Assembly (NCBI RefSeq): GCF_002833405.1
Contig: NZ_CP025135.1
Coordinates: forward strand, 2,027,501 to 2,091,500
Source: Planococcus sp. MB-3u-03
Lineage (GTDB): Bacteria > Bacillota > Bacilli > Bacillales_A > Planococcaceae
Length of the DNA: 64,000 bases
Direction of reading: 5' to 3'
How positions within the stretch are numbered: position 1 is the stretch's first letter; each line of letters starts with the position of its first letter. Shown in pieces: positions 22,349 to 32,343 of the stretch. Under the pieces are notes generated by a model. The model was given only the letters and a program-made list of their open reading frames with translations. It ran no database searches and was not told where the DNA came from. Both the position numbers and the translations under genes were made by a program.

Positions 22349-25111
22349 TCAAGCGTATTCGATTTCAACGACTTCCGCACAACGTGGGCAAAGCTCAGGA
22401 TGTGCTTCTGATTCGCCGACGTGCTTGGAGATCGTCCAGCAGCGGCCGCATTTCTCGCCTTCCGCTTTTTCGACGACGACTGATACTTCATCAAGTGAAA
22501 GTGCGTTTTCCGGCGCTTGCTCTCTCGCTCCACCGAATTCATATTCGGAAACGATGAACAATTGCGCGAGATTCGAATCGATCGCTGGCAATAAGTTCGC
22601 CAGTTCTTCGCTGGCAAAGACCGTTACTTTCGCTTCCAGCGATTTTCCGATCGTTTTCGCCGCACGTGCTTCTTCAAGTGCTTTCAGGACATCGTCGCGG
22701 ACGTCCATGAAACGGCTCCATTTCGCTTCAAGATCCTTGAATTCAGGACGTTCCACTGCTTCTGGGAAGTCCGTCAACTGGACGCTTTCTTCAGAAGCGG
22801 ATTCCAGATACGACCACATTTCATCCGCCGTATGCGGCAGGATCGGTGAAGCAAGCTTAACGAGTGCCATCAAGCTGTCGAACATGACTGTCTGCATGGC
22901 ACGGCGGTGTGGATGGTCGGCGCGTTCGATATAGACGACGTCTTTTGCGACATCGAGATAGAACGAGCTGAGGTCATTGGCACAATAGCCGTTCAATGCG
23001 TGATAGACAGAAGAGAATTCATATTTCTCGTAGCCTTTTGTGGCCGTATCGATCAATTTGTTCAATTTCATGACCATGTACTGGTCCATTTCACGCATCT
23101 CTTCAAACGGCACGCGATTTGTCTTTTCATCGAAATCAGCCAAGTTGCCGTGAAGGAATTTCAGCGTGTTGCGGATTTTGCGGTACACTTCAGACACTTG
23201 CTTGAAGTTGTCATCCGATACGCGCACATCCGCCGTGTAGTCGACAGAAGAAACCCATAGTCGCAGGATGTCCGCTCCCATTTGGTTCATGACTTTTGCC
23301 GGCACGATTGTATTACCGAGCGATTTGCTCATTTTGCGGCCGTTGCCGTCCAATGTAAAGCCATGGCTCAAGACGCCTTTATACGGGGCGATGCCGTTGA
23401 TGGCGACGCTCGTTGTAAGCGATGAGTTGAACCAACCGCGGTATTGGTCAGAGCCTTCCAGGTAGAGGTCAGCAGGATATTGCAGGTCTTCGCGCTCATC
23501 AAGCACTGCCTGATGGGACGAACCGGAATCGAACCAGACGTCCATGATGTCCATTTCTTTCGTGAAGATGCCATTCGGGCTGCTCGGGTGCGTAAAGCCT
23601 TCCGGCAATAATTCCGCTGCAGGACGTTCAAACCAGATATTCGATCCATGCTCACGGAATAGATCGGCGATATGCGCAATTGTTTCTTCCGTGATGACCG
23701 GATCGCCGTTTTCTGCGTAGAATACTGGAATCGGGACGCCCCATACACGTTGGCGGGAGATGTTCCAGTCTCCGCGGTCGCGCAGCATATTGTAAAGGCG
23801 GGTCTCGCCCCAAGCTGGCGTGAACGATGTCTCATCGATCGCTTTTAAGATCTGGTCGCGGAACGCATCGATCGAGACGAACCACTGCGCCGTCGCGCGG
23901 TAGATGACCGGCTTTTTCGTGCGCCAGTCATGCGGATAGGAGTGGGTGATGAATGACAGGGCTTCTAGAGCGCCTGCTTCGTCGAGCGCTTCGGTGATCG
24001 ACTTGTTCGCTTTGTCATAGAACTCGCCAGCAAATCCTGGCGCTTCGTCTGTCATGACGCCGCGCTCATCAACTGGGCATAGAACATCCAAGCCGTATTT
24101 CTTGCCGATCAAAAAGTCATCTTCCCCGTGTCCAGGAGCTGTATGGACGCAGCCTGTCCCGGAATCGGTCGTGACGTGATCGCCAAGCATGACGAGTGAC
24201 GTACGGTCATACAATGGGTGTTTCGCCTGGATATGCTCCAGTTCCTGGCCTTTCACTGTGCGAACGACTTCATAATCCGCCCATTCCAGCTCTTTCGCCA
24301 CTTCTTCGAGCAAATCTTTCGCGACGACGAATTTCGAACCGCCGTGTGCGACTTCTACGTAATCCAGATCTGCATGCACGGAAATTCCGAGGTTGGCAGG
24401 GATCGTCCAAGGCGTCGTCGTCCAGATGACCAACTTGACACCTTCATCCAATACGCCTTTTCCGTCTGTAACCAAGAAGGATACATAAATCGATGGTGAT
24501 TTTTTATCGTGATACTCGATTTCCGCTTCAGCAAGTGACGATTCACTTGAAGGGGACCAGTAGACCGGTTTCAAGCCTTTATAGATATAGCCTTTATTGG
24601 CCATTTTGCCGAATACTTCGATCTGGCGCGCTTCATAGGAAGGTTTCAAGGTCACATATGGGTTTTCCCAGTCACCGCGAACGCCGATCCGTTTGAATTG
24701 TGAACGCTGGCTGTCGATCTGTTCATATGCATATTCTTCGCATAGCTTGCGGAATTCCGCGAGTGACAATTCTTTGCGGTTTACGCCCTTATTGGTCAAT
24801 GCCTGTTCGATCGGCAAACCGTGCGTATCCCAGCCTGGAACGTACGGGGCATGGAAGCCCATCATGCTGCGCGAGCGGACGATCATATCCTTCAATACTT
24901 TGTTCAAGGCGTGTCCCATGTGAAGATCGCCGTTTGCATATGGCGGCCCGTCATGAAGAACGAAGAACGGGCGGCCTTTCGTCCGGTCCTGGACTTTTTT
25001 ATAGATGTCCATTTCTTCCCATTTCTTTTGCATTTCAGGTTCCCGGTTCGGCAAATTGCCGCGCATCGGGAACTCGGTTTTCGGCATCAATAATGTGTTT
25101 TTATAATCCAT
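22349..25111 (-). CDS. ileS: Isoleucyl-tRNA synthetase
   Basis: This 920-aa class I synthetase charges tRNA-Ile and edits valine. HIGH appears as [17 protein letters not shown] near residue 60, and KMSKS as [16 protein letters not shown] near 597. The editing domain lies between. The C-terminal zinc site is visible as CGRCW and CPRC in the last 40 residues. The length and zinc tail fit the Gram-positive eubacterial type, not the mupirocin-resistant IleS2 form. The ATG has AGGAGG upstream. Expression is controlled by the T-box leader upstream. Confidence 0.97.
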   Translation of the reverse strand: MDYKNTLLMPKTEFPMRGNLPNREPEMQKKWEEMDIYKKVQDRTKGRPFFVLHDGPPYANGDLHMGHALNKVLKDMIVRSRSMMGFHAPYVPGWDTHGLPIEQALTNKGVNRKELSLAEFRKLCEEYAYEQIDSQRSQFKRIGVRGDWENPYVTLKPSYEARQIEVFGKMANKGYIYKGLKPVYWSPSSESSLAEAEIEYHDKKSPSIYVSFLVTDGKGVLDEGVKLVIWTTTPWTIPANLGISVHADLDYVEVAHGGSKFVVAKDLLEEVAKELEWADYEVVRTVKGQELEHIQAKHPLYDRTSLVMLGDHVTTDSGTGCVHTAPGHGEDDFLIGKKYGLDVLCPVDERGVMTDEAPGFAGEFYDKANKSITEALDEAGALEALSFITHSYPHDWRTKKPVIYRATAQWFVSIDAFRDQILKAIDETSFTPAWGETRLYNMLRDRGDWNISRQRVWGVPIPVFYAENGDPVITEETIAHIADLFREHGSNIWFERPAAELLPEGFTHPSSPNGIFTKEMDIMDVWFDSGSSHQAVLDEREDLQYPADLYLEGSDQYRGWFNSSLTTSVAINGIAPYKGVLSHGFTLDGNGRKMSKSLGNTIVPAKVMNQMGADILRLWVSSVDYTADVRVSDDNFKQVSEVYRKIRNTLKFLHGNLADFDEKTNRVPFEEMREMDQYMVMKLNKLIDTATKGYEKYEFSSVYHALNGYCANDLSSFYLDVAKDVVYIERADHPHRRAMQTVMFDSLMALVKLASPILPHTADEMWSYLESASEESVQLTDFPEAVERPEFKDLEAKWSRFMDVRDDVLKALEEARAAKTIGKSLEAKVTVFASEELANLLPAIDSNLAQLFIVSEYEFGGAREQAPENALSLDEVSVVVEKAEGEKCGRCWTISKHVGESEAHPELCPRCAEVVEIEYA

Positions 25112-25138
25112 TTTCCATTCCTCCTGTAAGCATAATAA

Positions 25139-25372
25139 AAAGCCCCCATCCCTGGAAAGGGACGAGAAGCTCGCGGTACCACCCTTGTTGCAGCTTTATG
25201 CTGCCAACTCTACACCGTAACGTGGCGGGGACGGGCCCGGCTACTTGCGTTCACCGGTCCAGCTCAGGAGTGATTTTCCAAGACGGCTCCGCGCCAGGCT
25301 TCCACCGCCCCCGGCTCGCTCGATCGGATTTCCGTTTCGTACTGTCTCCATCAATGCGTTTATAAGTATGTC
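25139..25372 (-). promoter_or_regulatory. T-box riboswitch leader of ileS
   Basis: The minus-strand leader carries the T-box sequence AAGGGTGGTACCGCGA (complement of 25171-25186), which pairs with the CCA end of uncharged tRNA. A terminator hairpin and T5 follow (25139-25166). Stem I includes GACAGTACG near its base. An ATC (isoleucine) triplet in GAAAATCACTCC at 25272-25274 is the probable specifier, matching the downstream gene. Uncharged tRNA-Ile would favour antitermination. Confidence 0.93.
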
Positions 25373-25375
25373 GTA

Positions 25376-25404
25376 ATTATAGAAGCAGAATAGGTCTCAG
25401 TCAA
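25376..25404 (-). promoter_or_regulatory. Promoter of the ileS T-box transcript
   Basis: TTGACT, 17 bases, then TATAAT on the minus strand, just after the divIVA stop and upstream of the T-box stem I. Confidence 0.85.
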
Positions 25405-25412
25405 GAGCGGGC

Positions 25413-25937
25413 TTATTCCTTGGCGCTTCCGGCTTCATTCTTTTCGATCTGGTCGATATTATCCGTGTCCAGGTCGTATTCAAGCAATGTGTTCCAATCT
25501 TCCGTTTCGATCAAATCCAACTGGGCTTCCACCAGCATCTTGAAGCGGTTGCGGAAAATCTTCGACTGTTTTTTCAACTCTTCGATTTCGGTCGCGATGC
25601 GGCGTGCTTTCGCCAAAGATTCATTGACGATGCGGTCTGCATTCTTCTCCGCTTCCTGAACGATCAAATCCGCTTCTTTCTGGGCGTTGCGGCGGACTTC
25701 TTCTGACGCTTCCTGAGCGACGAAGATCGATTTCTGCAAAGTCGTTTCCAGATTGGTGAAATGGCCCATGCGCTCATCCGTGGATTTCATGCGCTCTTCC
25801 ATTTCAGTCCGTTCTTTAATGACTTTTTCGTAATCTTTCATGATCTGTTCGAGGAATTCATTGACCTCATCTTCTTGATAACCGCGGAATGCGCGGCTGA
25901 ACTCTTTATTATGTATATCTAATGGTGATAAAGGCAT
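25413..25937 (-). CDS. divIVA: DivIVA septum-site and polar scaffold protein
   Basis: This 174-aa coiled-coil protein senses negative membrane curvature and marks poles and septa. The conserved lipid-binding N-terminus is intact (MPLSPLDIHNKEFSRAFRGY, then QEDEVNEFLEQIMKDYE). The remainder is charged, heptad-rich coiled coil with an acidic tail. The ATG at 25935-25937 has AAGGAGAG upstream; longer in-frame starts to 25985 are unconserved. It ends the yggS-sepF-yggT-ylmH-divIVA run. Confidence 0.95.
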   Translation of the reverse strand: MPLSPLDIHNKEFSRAFRGYQEDEVNEFLEQIMKDYEKVIKERTEMEERMKSTDERMGHFTNLETTLQKSIFVAQEASEEVRRNAQKEADLIVQEAEKNADRIVNESLAKARRIATEIEELKKQSKIFRNRFKMLVEAQLDLIETEDWNTLLEYDLDTDNIDQIEKNEAGSAKE

Positions 25938-25971
25938 CGTATCTCTCCTTACTCTCTGCATGGTTACACTC

Positions 25972-26000
25972 ATTATACCGCTCATGGCGAGAAATTTCAG
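25972..26000 (-). promoter_or_regulatory. Candidate promoter for divIVA
   Basis: CTGAAA, 17 bases, then TATAAT on the minus strand, about 35 bases ahead of the divIVA start. The -10 is perfect and the -35 matches four of six. Confidence 0.6.
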
Positions 26001-26026
26001 TAATATTCACCACATTCGCCAGTGTT

Positions 26027-26812
26027 TTATTTTTTCAATTCCAATTTACCGACCTGCAGGCGGATCTTGTCCTTCTTCGTCCGTCCTTCGATTGCGATGA
26101 TTTGCACCCGCCCGAGCCCTCTCGCTGAAATCAAATCGGATTCGTGCAATTCGAACGAGACACTTTCTTGTGCTGTCCAATTGACTTTCACTTTGCCGCC
26201 GCTAATCAATGCGGCTGCTTTTTGGCGGGAAATTTTATAGACCGAGCTCATGACCGTGTCGAGCCGCAGCGAACTGACCGTATGCGCTTCTTCCGTCCAC
26301 TCCTCGATGACCGGAAGATAGTCGGCGGGATCGGTCACTTCTTCGAGCTGGACTTTCACTTTTCCGGCGCTGATGAAGTTAGCGCGCAAATACGGGGCGA
26401 CTTCTGCCATCACCGCGAGCTGTACGGTCCCTTCACCAATCCGGATATCCCCGAATTTCCCACGTTCCAAACCGAGCGACATGAGCGCACCAAGAATGTC
26501 CGGATGCTTCAATGTAACGAATTTAACCGGATAACGCAGCTCAAACATGGTGACTTGGAAATCACTTTCTTCCGGGACATAATACGCGGGATGTAACAAC
26601 ACGCGCTGGCGCTCTGCCTGGCTGAACAAGCCGGACGCCGCCATTTCCACTTCCTGGGCGCCGATCAGCGATTTGACGATAAAACGCTGGCGCGGGTCCA
26701 GAAAGTCCGTCAGCTTCGGCGCATACATATCTTCTACATCTCGCAGCCAGTCCGATGCCTGTTCGATAAATTGTTGTTCATCTTTTCTGAAATGCTGGAA
26801 TATCTCTTCCAT
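26027..26812 (-). CDS. ylmH: YlmH, S4-domain RNA-binding protein
   Basis: This 261-aa protein belongs to the YlmH family. Recent work links B. subtilis YlmH to ribosome quality control and other homologues to cell division; its role here is inferred. The N-terminal part includes FLDPRQRFIVKSLIG near residue 38, and an S4 RNA-binding module occupies the last 80 residues (TVSSLRLDTVMSSVYKISRQKA near 180, split here as TVSSLRLDTVMS and VYKISRQKA). The ATG at 26810-26812 has GGGGGGAA upstream. It sits between yggT and divIVA. Confidence 0.9.
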   Translation of the reverse strand: MEEIFQHFRKDEQQFIEQASDWLRDVEDMYAPKLTDFLDPRQRFIVKSLIGAQEVEMAASGLFSQAERQRVLLHPAYYVPEESDFQVTMFELRYPVKFVTLKHPDILGALMSLGLERGKFGDIRIGEGTVQLAVMAEVAPYLRANFISAGKVKVQLEEVTDPADYLPVIEEWTEEAHTVSSLRLDTVMSSVYKISRQKAAALISGGKVKVNWTAQESVSFELHESDLISARGLGRVQIIAIEGRTKKDKIRLQVGKLELKK

Positions 26813-26901
26813 GGGCGGTTCCCCCCGGTTCTTGGATTCGTTCATTGTTTAACAAGCATTCTACAAACAGCAGAAAAACCCTTTCGCAGTTTGTTGCAAA
26901 T

Positions 26902-26932
26902 AAAAAAGACAGAGAAATGGATTCTCCGTCTT
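26902..26932 (-). terminator. Terminator after yggT
   Basis: An 11-bp stem (AAGACGGAGAA / TTCTCTGTCTT, one wobble) is followed by TTTTATT on the minus strand, 33 bases after the yggT stop. It separates yggS-sepF-yggT from ylmH. Confidence 0.8.
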
Positions 26933-26964
26933 CCTATGTCAGCTGCTATCTATTCAGCTTCTTA

Positions 26965-27228
26965 TCAGAGAAGGTAATCAGCCAATGTAATGATTCCTTG
27001 GCTCGCGAGGCTCAACGTGAAAATTGCCACGATCGGCGAGATATCGATCATGCCGATCGGCGGGATGAAGCGGCGGAAAATATCCAGATAAGGATCAGTA
27101 ATCCGGGAGATCATCTGCCCGAACGCGGATTCCTTGATGCTCGGCACCCAGCTCATGAAGACGCTGATAATCAGGATATAAAAGTAGATGTTTATAGCGC
27201 TCAATAATAAATTTACAAGAAGATACAT
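26965..27228 (-). CDS. ylmG: YggT-family membrane protein (YlmG)
   Basis: This 87-aa protein has two hydrophobic segments flanking a conserved hydrophilic loop. The family core is VFMSWVPSIKESAFGQ near residue 23, then ITDPYLDIFRRFIPPIGMID near 42. YggT proteins occur beside sepF and divIVA in Gram-positives and in chloroplasts; the molecular role is unclear, with links to division or osmotic tolerance. AGGTG lies upstream at a slightly long distance. Confidence 0.9.
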   Translation of the reverse strand: MYLLVNLLLSAINIYFYILIISVFMSWVPSIKESAFGQMISRITDPYLDIFRRFIPPIGMIDISPIVAIFTLSLASQGIITLADYLL

Positions 27229-27246
27229 TCGATTTTTAGCACCTTT

Positions 27247-27750
27247 CTATTGTTGATCGTCGTGATAATAGTCGGAGATGGCGCCATCCACTTCGACCGT
27301 GTCTGGCACACAGAGGAAAATGTCGGTCCCGATGCGCTGAATGTCCCCACCCAGTGCATAGACGGTGCCGCTCAGGAAATCGATGATCCGGAGGCCCTGG
27401 TCCCGTTCAATGCGCTGCAAGTTGACCACGACGGCCTGTTTTGTTTTCAGGCTCTCTGCAATATCCTGCGCTTCCGCATAGACACGCGGTTCCGCTAAGC
27501 TGACTTTCGATGAAGAAGCAGATGAATTCTGCAAATTGACTAAATTCTGCACGGTAGGTTCCTCCAAATTCTCACGGCGTTCTTTCACTGGCTTTGGTGC
27601 TTTTATTGCTTTCTTTTGCGGCTGTTCGGCAGCTGCCGGTGCGGGTTTTTCATAACGCTGCACGGGCCGTTGCTTGCGTTCTTCCTGGACGGGCTCTTCC
27701 TCGTACTCGTCCAGATAAAAGAAATTTTTGAATTTATCCTTCATGCTCAT
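27247..27750 (-). CDS. sepF: Cell division protein SepF
   Basis: This 167-aa protein forms rings that bundle and tether FtsZ. The amphipathic membrane-binding N-terminus is MSMKDKFKNFFYLDEYEEE. A proline, lysine and glutamate-rich linker spans about 20-75. The conserved globular domain (VVNLQRIERDQGLRIIDFL near 108, then SGTVYALGGDIQRIGTDIFL, split at the leucine-serine) ends in VPDTVEVDG. The first ATG at 27750 has GAGG seven bases upstream and overlaps the yggS stop as ATGA; the next ATG is two codons later. Confidence 0.95.
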   Translation of the reverse strand: MSMKDKFKNFFYLDEYEEEPVQEERKQRPVQRYEKPAPAAAEQPQKKAIKAPKPVKERRENLEEPTVQNLVNLQNSSASSSKVSLAEPRVYAEAQDIAESLKTKQAVVVNLQRIERDQGLRIIDFLSGTVYALGGDIQRIGTDIFLCVPDTVEVDGAISDYYHDDQQ

Positions 27751-28418
27751 CTTTCCGCCTCACTTTCCGACCCTACCAAAGCGGTCCCGACGCGGACAAA
27801 TGTCGCGCCTTCTTCTGCCGCAATCAGGTAATCGTTCGACATGCCCATCGACAATTCTGTGCAAGGGGCGTGCTCCCAGTTATTCGCTGCGATTTGCAGC
27901 TGCAAGTCTTTCAATCCTTTAAATGTCGCTCTCAATAAAGTTTCATCTGCTGTGTTCGGCGCCATGGTCATCAACCCGACCACATGCACCTTATCGAATT
28001 CCTTCAAAGATTCGATAAAAGCGGGAACTTCCTCAGGAGAAAAGCCGCTTTTGGAATCCTCGCCTGAAACATTGACTTGGATAAAGCAATTGACAGGGTG
28101 ATCGGCTCGTTTTTGGATTTCTTTCGCCAAACTCAGACGGTCCAGTGAATGAAGATAATCGATGAGGCCGATCACTTCTTTGACTTTCCGAGACTGAAGC
28201 GTACCGATATAATGCCAAGCGACATCGCCTTTAATCTCCCCATGCTTCAGCTTGAGGCCTTCCGGGCGGTTTTCGCCGAGATGGCGGATGCCCGCATCGA
28301 CAGCTTCCTGGGTTCTATTGACTCCGACTTGTTTAGTGACTGCGACGATTTCAATGCCGCTATGGATTTGATTTAATGTATGGGCCATTTCTTCAAATTT
28401 CGGTTTAATCGCTTTCAT
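27747..28418 (-). CDS. ylmE: YggS-family PLP homeostasis protein (YlmE)
   Basis: This 223-aa protein is a single-domain alanine-racemase-like TIM barrel that binds PLP and balances vitamin B6 pools. The PLP lysine lies in EIVAVTKQVGVNRTQEAV near residue 27, and the ending motif VRVGTALVG near 207 holds the phosphate. The neighbouring laccase-like gene ylmD that precedes it in B. subtilis is missing. A clear promoter upstream starts a transcript for ylmE-sepF-yggT. Confidence 0.93.
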   Translation of the reverse strand: MKAIKPKFEEMAHTLNQIHSGIEIVAVTKQVGVNRTQEAVDAGIRHLGENRPEGLKLKHGEIKGDVAWHYIGTLQSRKVKEVIGLIDYLHSLDRLSLAKEIQKRADHPVNCFIQVNVSGEDSKSGFSPEEVPAFIESLKEFDKVHVVGLMTMAPNTADETLLRATFKGLKDLQLQIAANNWEHAPCTELSMGMSNDYLIAAEEGATFVRVGTALVGSESEAER

Positions 28419-28450
28419 CTGCTCACAACTTTTCTATAGACGTTTACTTT

Positions 28451-28479
28451 ATTGTACCAAGCCAAAGCTGATTTATCAA
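28451..28479 (-). promoter_or_regulatory. Promoter for ylmE-sepF-ylmG
   Basis: TTGATA, 17 bases, then TACAAT on the minus strand, about 33 bases upstream of ylmE and downstream of the ftsZ terminator. Confidence 0.82.
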
Positions 28480-28578
28480 TTCAGCCCGGCATTAAAACAA
28501 TAAAGCCGCCTATTTTTCAACAAAATTATGAAGTATAAGCGGTAGTTGCATTAAAAGAGCATTAAATGATGCCTATAA

Positions 28579-28612
28579 TAAAAAAAACAGCTGCCAAATC
28601 GGCAGCTGTTTT
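28579..28612 (-). terminator. Terminator of ftsZ
   Basis: A stem of AACAGCTGCC / GGCAGCTGTT with a T8 run on the minus strand directly follows the ftsZ stop. It marks the end of the mraZ-to-ftsZ cluster. Confidence 0.92.
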
Positions 28613-28616
28613 CATA

Positions 28617-29807
28617 TTAACGGCGTTTTTGTCTGTTGCGCAAGAATGTCGGGATATCAAGTGCATCTTCACTTTGCTTATCCTGGCGCTGAGGCTCTTG
28701 GTTGTAGTAAGGAGTTTGCTCTTCGCGGCGCTGGGACTGTTCTTCGCGGCGTGCTTCACGGATGGAAGGAGCCGGGTTTTGCTGCTGGATCGATTGGATG
28801 CGGTTCGCGTTCAATCCAGATCCACGCGGTGCGCGTCCAGCTGGGTTCAATTGTTCTTCGTTGAATCCTGTAGCGATGACCGTTACCACGATTTCATCTT
28901 TCAAGTTGTCGTTGATGACGGAACCGAAGATCATGTTCACTTCTTCATCAGAAGCGGATGCAACGATATCGGCTGCTTCTTGTACTTCATACAAGCTCAA
29001 GTTCGAACCGCCTGTAATGTTCATCAAGACGCCTTTTGCTCCATCGACAGATACTTCAAGCAATGGGCTCGATACAGCTTTTTTCGCAGCTTCGGCAGCG
29101 CGGTTTTCTCCAGAAGAGACACCGATACCCATAAGTGCTGAGCCTTTGTTCGACATGATCGTTTTCACGTCGGCGAAGTCAAGGTTGATAAGACCAGGAA
29201 CTGCGATCAAATCAGAGATGCCTTGTACACCTTGGCGAAGGACATTATCCGCTTCACGGAATGCTTCAAGCATCGGCGTGTTCTTGTCGACGATTTCGAG
29301 TAGACGGTCGTTCGGGATGACGATCAATGTATCGACTGATTCTTTCATCGTCGCGATTCCGCCGATAGCCTGAGTCGAACGCTTGCGCCCTTCGAATGTG
29401 AACGGGCGAGTGACGACGCCCACTGTCAATGCGCCAAGCTCTTTTGCGATTCCTGCGATGACAGGTGCTGCACCCGTACCAGTGCCTCCACCCATGCCGG
29501 CAGTTACGAAGACCATATCGGCTCCGCGCAAAGCTTCTTCGATCTGTTCTTTGCTTTCTTCCGCTGCTTTTTTCCCGACATCCGGGTTAGCGCCGGCGCC
29601 AAGGCCGCGCGTCAGTTTTCCGCCGATTTGCAGGCGTGTTTCCGCTTTCGAAAGGTTCAAGGCTTGCGCATCTGTGTTGACAGCGATGAATTCCACCCCT
29701 TGAACTCCATGTTCGATCATCCGGTTGACTGCGTTGTTTCCGCCGCCACCGACACCAATGACTTTAATTACGGCTAATGCATCGATATTTGTATCAAATT
29801 CCAACAT
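28617..29807 (-). CDS. ftsZ: Cell division GTPase FtsZ
   Basis: This 396-aa tubulin homologue polymerises into the Z ring. The GTP-binding tubulin signature [15 protein letters not shown] lies near residue 104, with [20 protein letters not shown] near 14 and the synergy loop [11 protein letters not shown] near 207. A glutamine-rich linker leads to the conserved C-terminal peptide [13 protein letters not shown] that binds FtsA, SepF and EzrA. AGGAGG precedes the ATG. It follows ftsA by 58 bases. Confidence 0.98.
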   Translation of the reverse strand: MLEFDTNIDALAVIKVIGVGGGGNNAVNRMIEHGVQGVEFIAVNTDAQALNLSKAETRLQIGGKLTRGLGAGANPDVGKKAAEESKEQIEEALRGADMVFVTAGMGGGTGTGAAPVIAGIAKELGALTVGVVTRPFTFEGRKRSTQAIGGIATMKESVDTLIVIPNDRLLEIVDKNTPMLEAFREADNVLRQGVQGISDLIAVPGLINLDFADVKTIMSNKGSALMGIGVSSGENRAAEAAKKAVSSPLLEVSVDGAKGVLMNITGGSNLSLYEVQEAADIVASASDEEVNMIFGSVINDNLKDEIVVTVIATGFNEEQLNPAGRAPRGSGLNANRIQSIQQQNPAPSIREARREEQSQRREEQTPYYNQEPQRQDKQSEDALDIPTFLRNRQKRR

Positions 29808-29865
29808 TCTTTTTTCCTCCTAAGATTGCTCAGCTTTTGAACATAAGCCGGACACAATGATGATT

Positions 29866-31155
29866 TTATTCAAAAAAACGATCAAACATTTTTTTGGCTT
29901 TGCTTACGACACCTTCGTTATCCTGTTTCGGTTGTTTCGGCTGTTTTTGCTTTTTCGGCTGCTGCTCCACATACTCGGGTTTCTGCGAATGTGCAGTCGC
30001 TGAACTATGGCCGACGTTTCCGTAGAATAAATCTTCTGCATAAGCGTATTGGATCAATCCGACCGCTGTTGTGTATTGCGGCTCACGAACTCCGATGAAT
30101 TCAGGCGTGAACAGGCGCACCCGCGTTTGGAGAATGCTTCTTGCCAATTCAGGAAGGCCGTCCATTTTAGCCATTCCGCCTGTCAATACGACACCGCCAG
30201 GCAGCTCATCGATGCCGAGGCGATATAACTCATCCAAAATCAATTCGAAAAGTTCTTCCATGCGAACTCCGATTATTTCAGATATGTATTTTTGGCTGTA
30301 TTGTTCTCTTGAATCCGAACCGATCACCGGCACTTCGAATACTTCTTCTTCAGAAGCGTCGTCGAAGAACGCGTGGCCATGTTCGAGCTTGATTTTTTCA
30401 GCCTGCTCTGTCGGAGTTTTCAAGACAATCGACAAATCTTTCGTTACATGATCGCCTCCGACTGGAATGACGGATGCCGCACGCAGATGACCATCGCGGA
30501 ATACTGCGATTGAAGTCGATCCACCGCCAATATCGATGCAGGCCGTTCCGTGGTTTTTCTCATCTTCCGTCAACGCATAGCTTCCAGCTACTAGCGGCTG
30601 GACGTATATCTCGCGGATTTCAAGGCCCGCGCGTTCAACACAGCGAAGCACATTGTGCAAGACCGTTTTCGAAGTCGTCACCATTGTACCATCCATTTCA
30701 AGACGGATGCCGATCATGCCTCTAGGGTCTTTGATTTCGCCGAGGTGGTCGACGACATATTCTTCAGGAATGATGTTGACCAGCTCACGTTCCGGTGGGA
30801 TCGACATTACTTGTGCCGCTTCCAAAACACGTTCTAGGTCTTCGTCTGTGATTTCACGGTTCTCGCTGTTTACAGCAACGATTCCTTTAACGGGCTGCAA
30901 TGCCACTTGGTTAGCTGGAATGCCCAGCACGACTTCGTGGATTTCTTTGCCGATCATGCGCTCTGCCTGATCGACAGCTTTTTTAATGGACTGGACAGTT
31001 GCATCTATATCAACAATCGCACCTTTTTTAATTCCATTAGATTTGACGTTGCCAACGCCGATGACGTGCAACGATTTATTGGTCATTTCCCCGATCAATA
31101 CTTTGACGGAGGAAGACCCGATATCCAAACTTACATATAATTCTGATTGACTCAA
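29866..31155 (-). CDS. ftsA: Cell division protein FtsA
   Basis: This 429-aa actin-like ATPase anchors FtsZ to the membrane. Actin-fold motifs are visible: VSLDIGSSSVKVLIGE at the N-terminus, ACIDIGGGSTSIAVF near residue 205 and GVVLTGGMAKMDGLPELA near 335. A lysine and glutamine-rich linker precedes the C-terminal amphipathic helix SKAKKMFDRFFE that inserts in the membrane. The start is a TTG with AAGGAGGTG upstream. Confidence 0.97.
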   Translation of the reverse strand: MSQSELYVSLDIGSSSVKVLIGEMTNKSLHVIGVGNVKSNGIKKGAIVDIDATVQSIKKAVDQAERMIGKEIHEVVLGIPANQVALQPVKGIVAVNSENREITDEDLERVLEAAQVMSIPPERELVNIIPEEYVVDHLGEIKDPRGMIGIRLEMDGTMVTTSKTVLHNVLRCVERAGLEIREIYVQPLVAGSYALTEDEKNHGTACIDIGGGSTSIAVFRDGHLRAASVIPVGGDHVTKDLSIVLKTPTEQAEKIKLEHGHAFFDDASEEEVFEVPVIGSDSREQYSQKYISEIIGVRMEELFELILDELYRLGIDELPGGVVLTGGMAKMDGLPELARSILQTRVRLFTPEFIGVREPQYTTAVGLIQYAYAEDLFYGNVGHSSATAHSQKPEYVEQQPKKQKQPKQPKQDNEGVVSKAKKMFDRFFE

Positions 31156-31191
31156 CTCGTGGCACCTCCTTATAAAACTTCTCTACATTAC

Positions 31192-31220
31192 ATTCTATTG
31201 TAAAATACACACCTTGTCTA
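31192..31220 (-). promoter_or_regulatory. Promoter for ftsA-ftsZ
   Basis: TAGACA, 17 bases, then TAGAAT on the minus strand in the 104-base gap between sbp and ftsA, about 37 bases before the ftsA start. It would let ftsA-ftsZ be expressed apart from the upstream cluster. Confidence 0.75.
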
Positions 31221-31259
31221 AGTAAAATAGCGAAACTTAGAAAATTTTCCTGCAATTCG

Positions 31260-31622
31260 TCAATTTGCCTCACCAAGCTTCTTTTTTTCAGCCCATTTCG
31301 AAAGCAAAATGCGGCGGATCACCGCAATATTCTGGAATAGCCGGACGCCGAACGCGAAAATGGCTGCCAAATACAAATCTACACCTAAATGGACGCCGAG
31401 AAAAGCGAGGCCTGCCGCAAGCACAATATTGAAGAAAAAACCCGAAACGAAAACTTTATCATCGTATACCTGCTGCAAATGGGCCCGTATGCCCCCAAAC
31501 AGCGTATCAAGTGAAGCCAGCACTGCTATCGATAAATAACTGGCGTATTCAGGCGGTATTTGGATATCTGTCAACAAGCCGAGCGAAATGCCCAACAGCA
31601 ATCCTAGAATCGATATCCACAT
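31260..31622 (-). CDS. sbp: Small basic protein Sbp (DUF1290)
   Basis: This 120-aa protein has three or four hydrophobic segments (ISILGLLLGISLGLLTD at the start, VSGFFFNIVLAAGLAFLGV near 58) and a basic C-terminus (RRILLSKWAEKKK). It matches Sbp, found upstream of ftsA in Bacillales. The molecular function is unknown. It lies three bases after ylxX and has a GGGGGAG site. Confidence 0.88.
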   Translation of the reverse strand: MWISILGLLLGISLGLLTDIQIPPEYASYLSIAVLASLDTLFGGIRAHLQQVYDDKVFVSGFFFNIVLAAGLAFLGVHLGVDLYLAAIFAFGVRLFQNIAVIRRILLSKWAEKKKLGEAN

Positions 31623-31624
31623 CC

Positions 31625-32341
31625 CTACTCCCCCTCCCCGGCTTGAAGATGCTCCATATTGATTTCTCCATCAAAAGCCGGCAATGCCAATTTTTCCTGC
31701 GGCTCAGAAATAGTTATCGTCAAATCGTCTATGTAAAAATCATCATGAATCGCGGATGCCGTCAGATGACTTGCAAGTTTCCGCGCTTCCTCCATGCTCG
31801 TTGCCGTAATGCCGATTGTGAATGGCGGCGTCGAGATTGGCTTTGTGTTCACTGTGGTGTAGCCATTGATATCGCGTATGGCGGTCGTGTTGATGACACG
31901 CTCGCCTGCGATCGCTAATTCGATGCCGTTAAAGCGGTTGATTTCATTCACTAAGCGGATCAATAAATCCGGCGGAATTTCCGTTATCTCGGTTCCAAGC
32001 GCAATCGCTTCAAGGGATGGACTGATCTCGAGTTCGATTCCAGGGCCGGTCACTTGCGAAAATCCAGCGGAGACCCGTAAATCTTCGACCGTTTCTTTCA
32101 ACACCGCCTCCGGATCTTGAGTCGCCTCGTCGCTATACTTGCCGAGTGTATCATCAAGCAAACTGATTTCCGAAAGCAATTCCGAATGCAGTTGCTTTTC
32201 CCGCGATAATTGCTGGCGGATTTCCCACGTATCTCGGGAATCCCGGCTGTCATCCGTATTCACAGTATTGTATTGTGTCGCAGTCATGAAACCGATGACA
32301 AAAAGAATGACCGTAAACCGGCCAGTAATGCGTTTTTTCAT
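31625..32341 (-). CDS. ylxX: DUF881-family protein, YlxX-like
   Basis: This 238-aa protein has one N-terminal membrane anchor (FTVILFVIGFMTATQYNTV) and an extracytoplasmic DUF881 domain with a short coiled coil (LSREKQLHSELLSEISLL). The domain core includes GPGIELEISPS and ELAIAGERVINTTAIRDING (starting near 155). It is a paralogue of the next gene upstream; both lie between divIB and sbp as in B. subtilis. The second ATG at 32339-32341 is correctly spaced from GGGGG. The function is unknown. Confidence 0.88.
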   Translation of the reverse strand: MKKRITGRFTVILFVIGFMTATQYNTVNTDDSRDSRDTWEIRQQLSREKQLHSELLSEISLLDDTLGKYSDEATQDPEAVLKETVEDLRVSAGFSQVTGPGIELEISPSLEAIALGTEITEIPPDLLIRLVNEINRFNGIELAIAGERVINTTAIRDINGYTTVNTKPISTPPFTIGITATSMEEARKLASHLTASAIHDDFYIDDLTITISEPQEKLALPAFDGEINMEHLQAGEGE

Positions 32342-32343
32342 CG

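Noticed and set aside
25139..25372. tRNA-like folding in the ileS leader
   Set aside because: The conserved T-box sequence and terminator show that it is a tRNA-sensing leader, not a tRNA gene.
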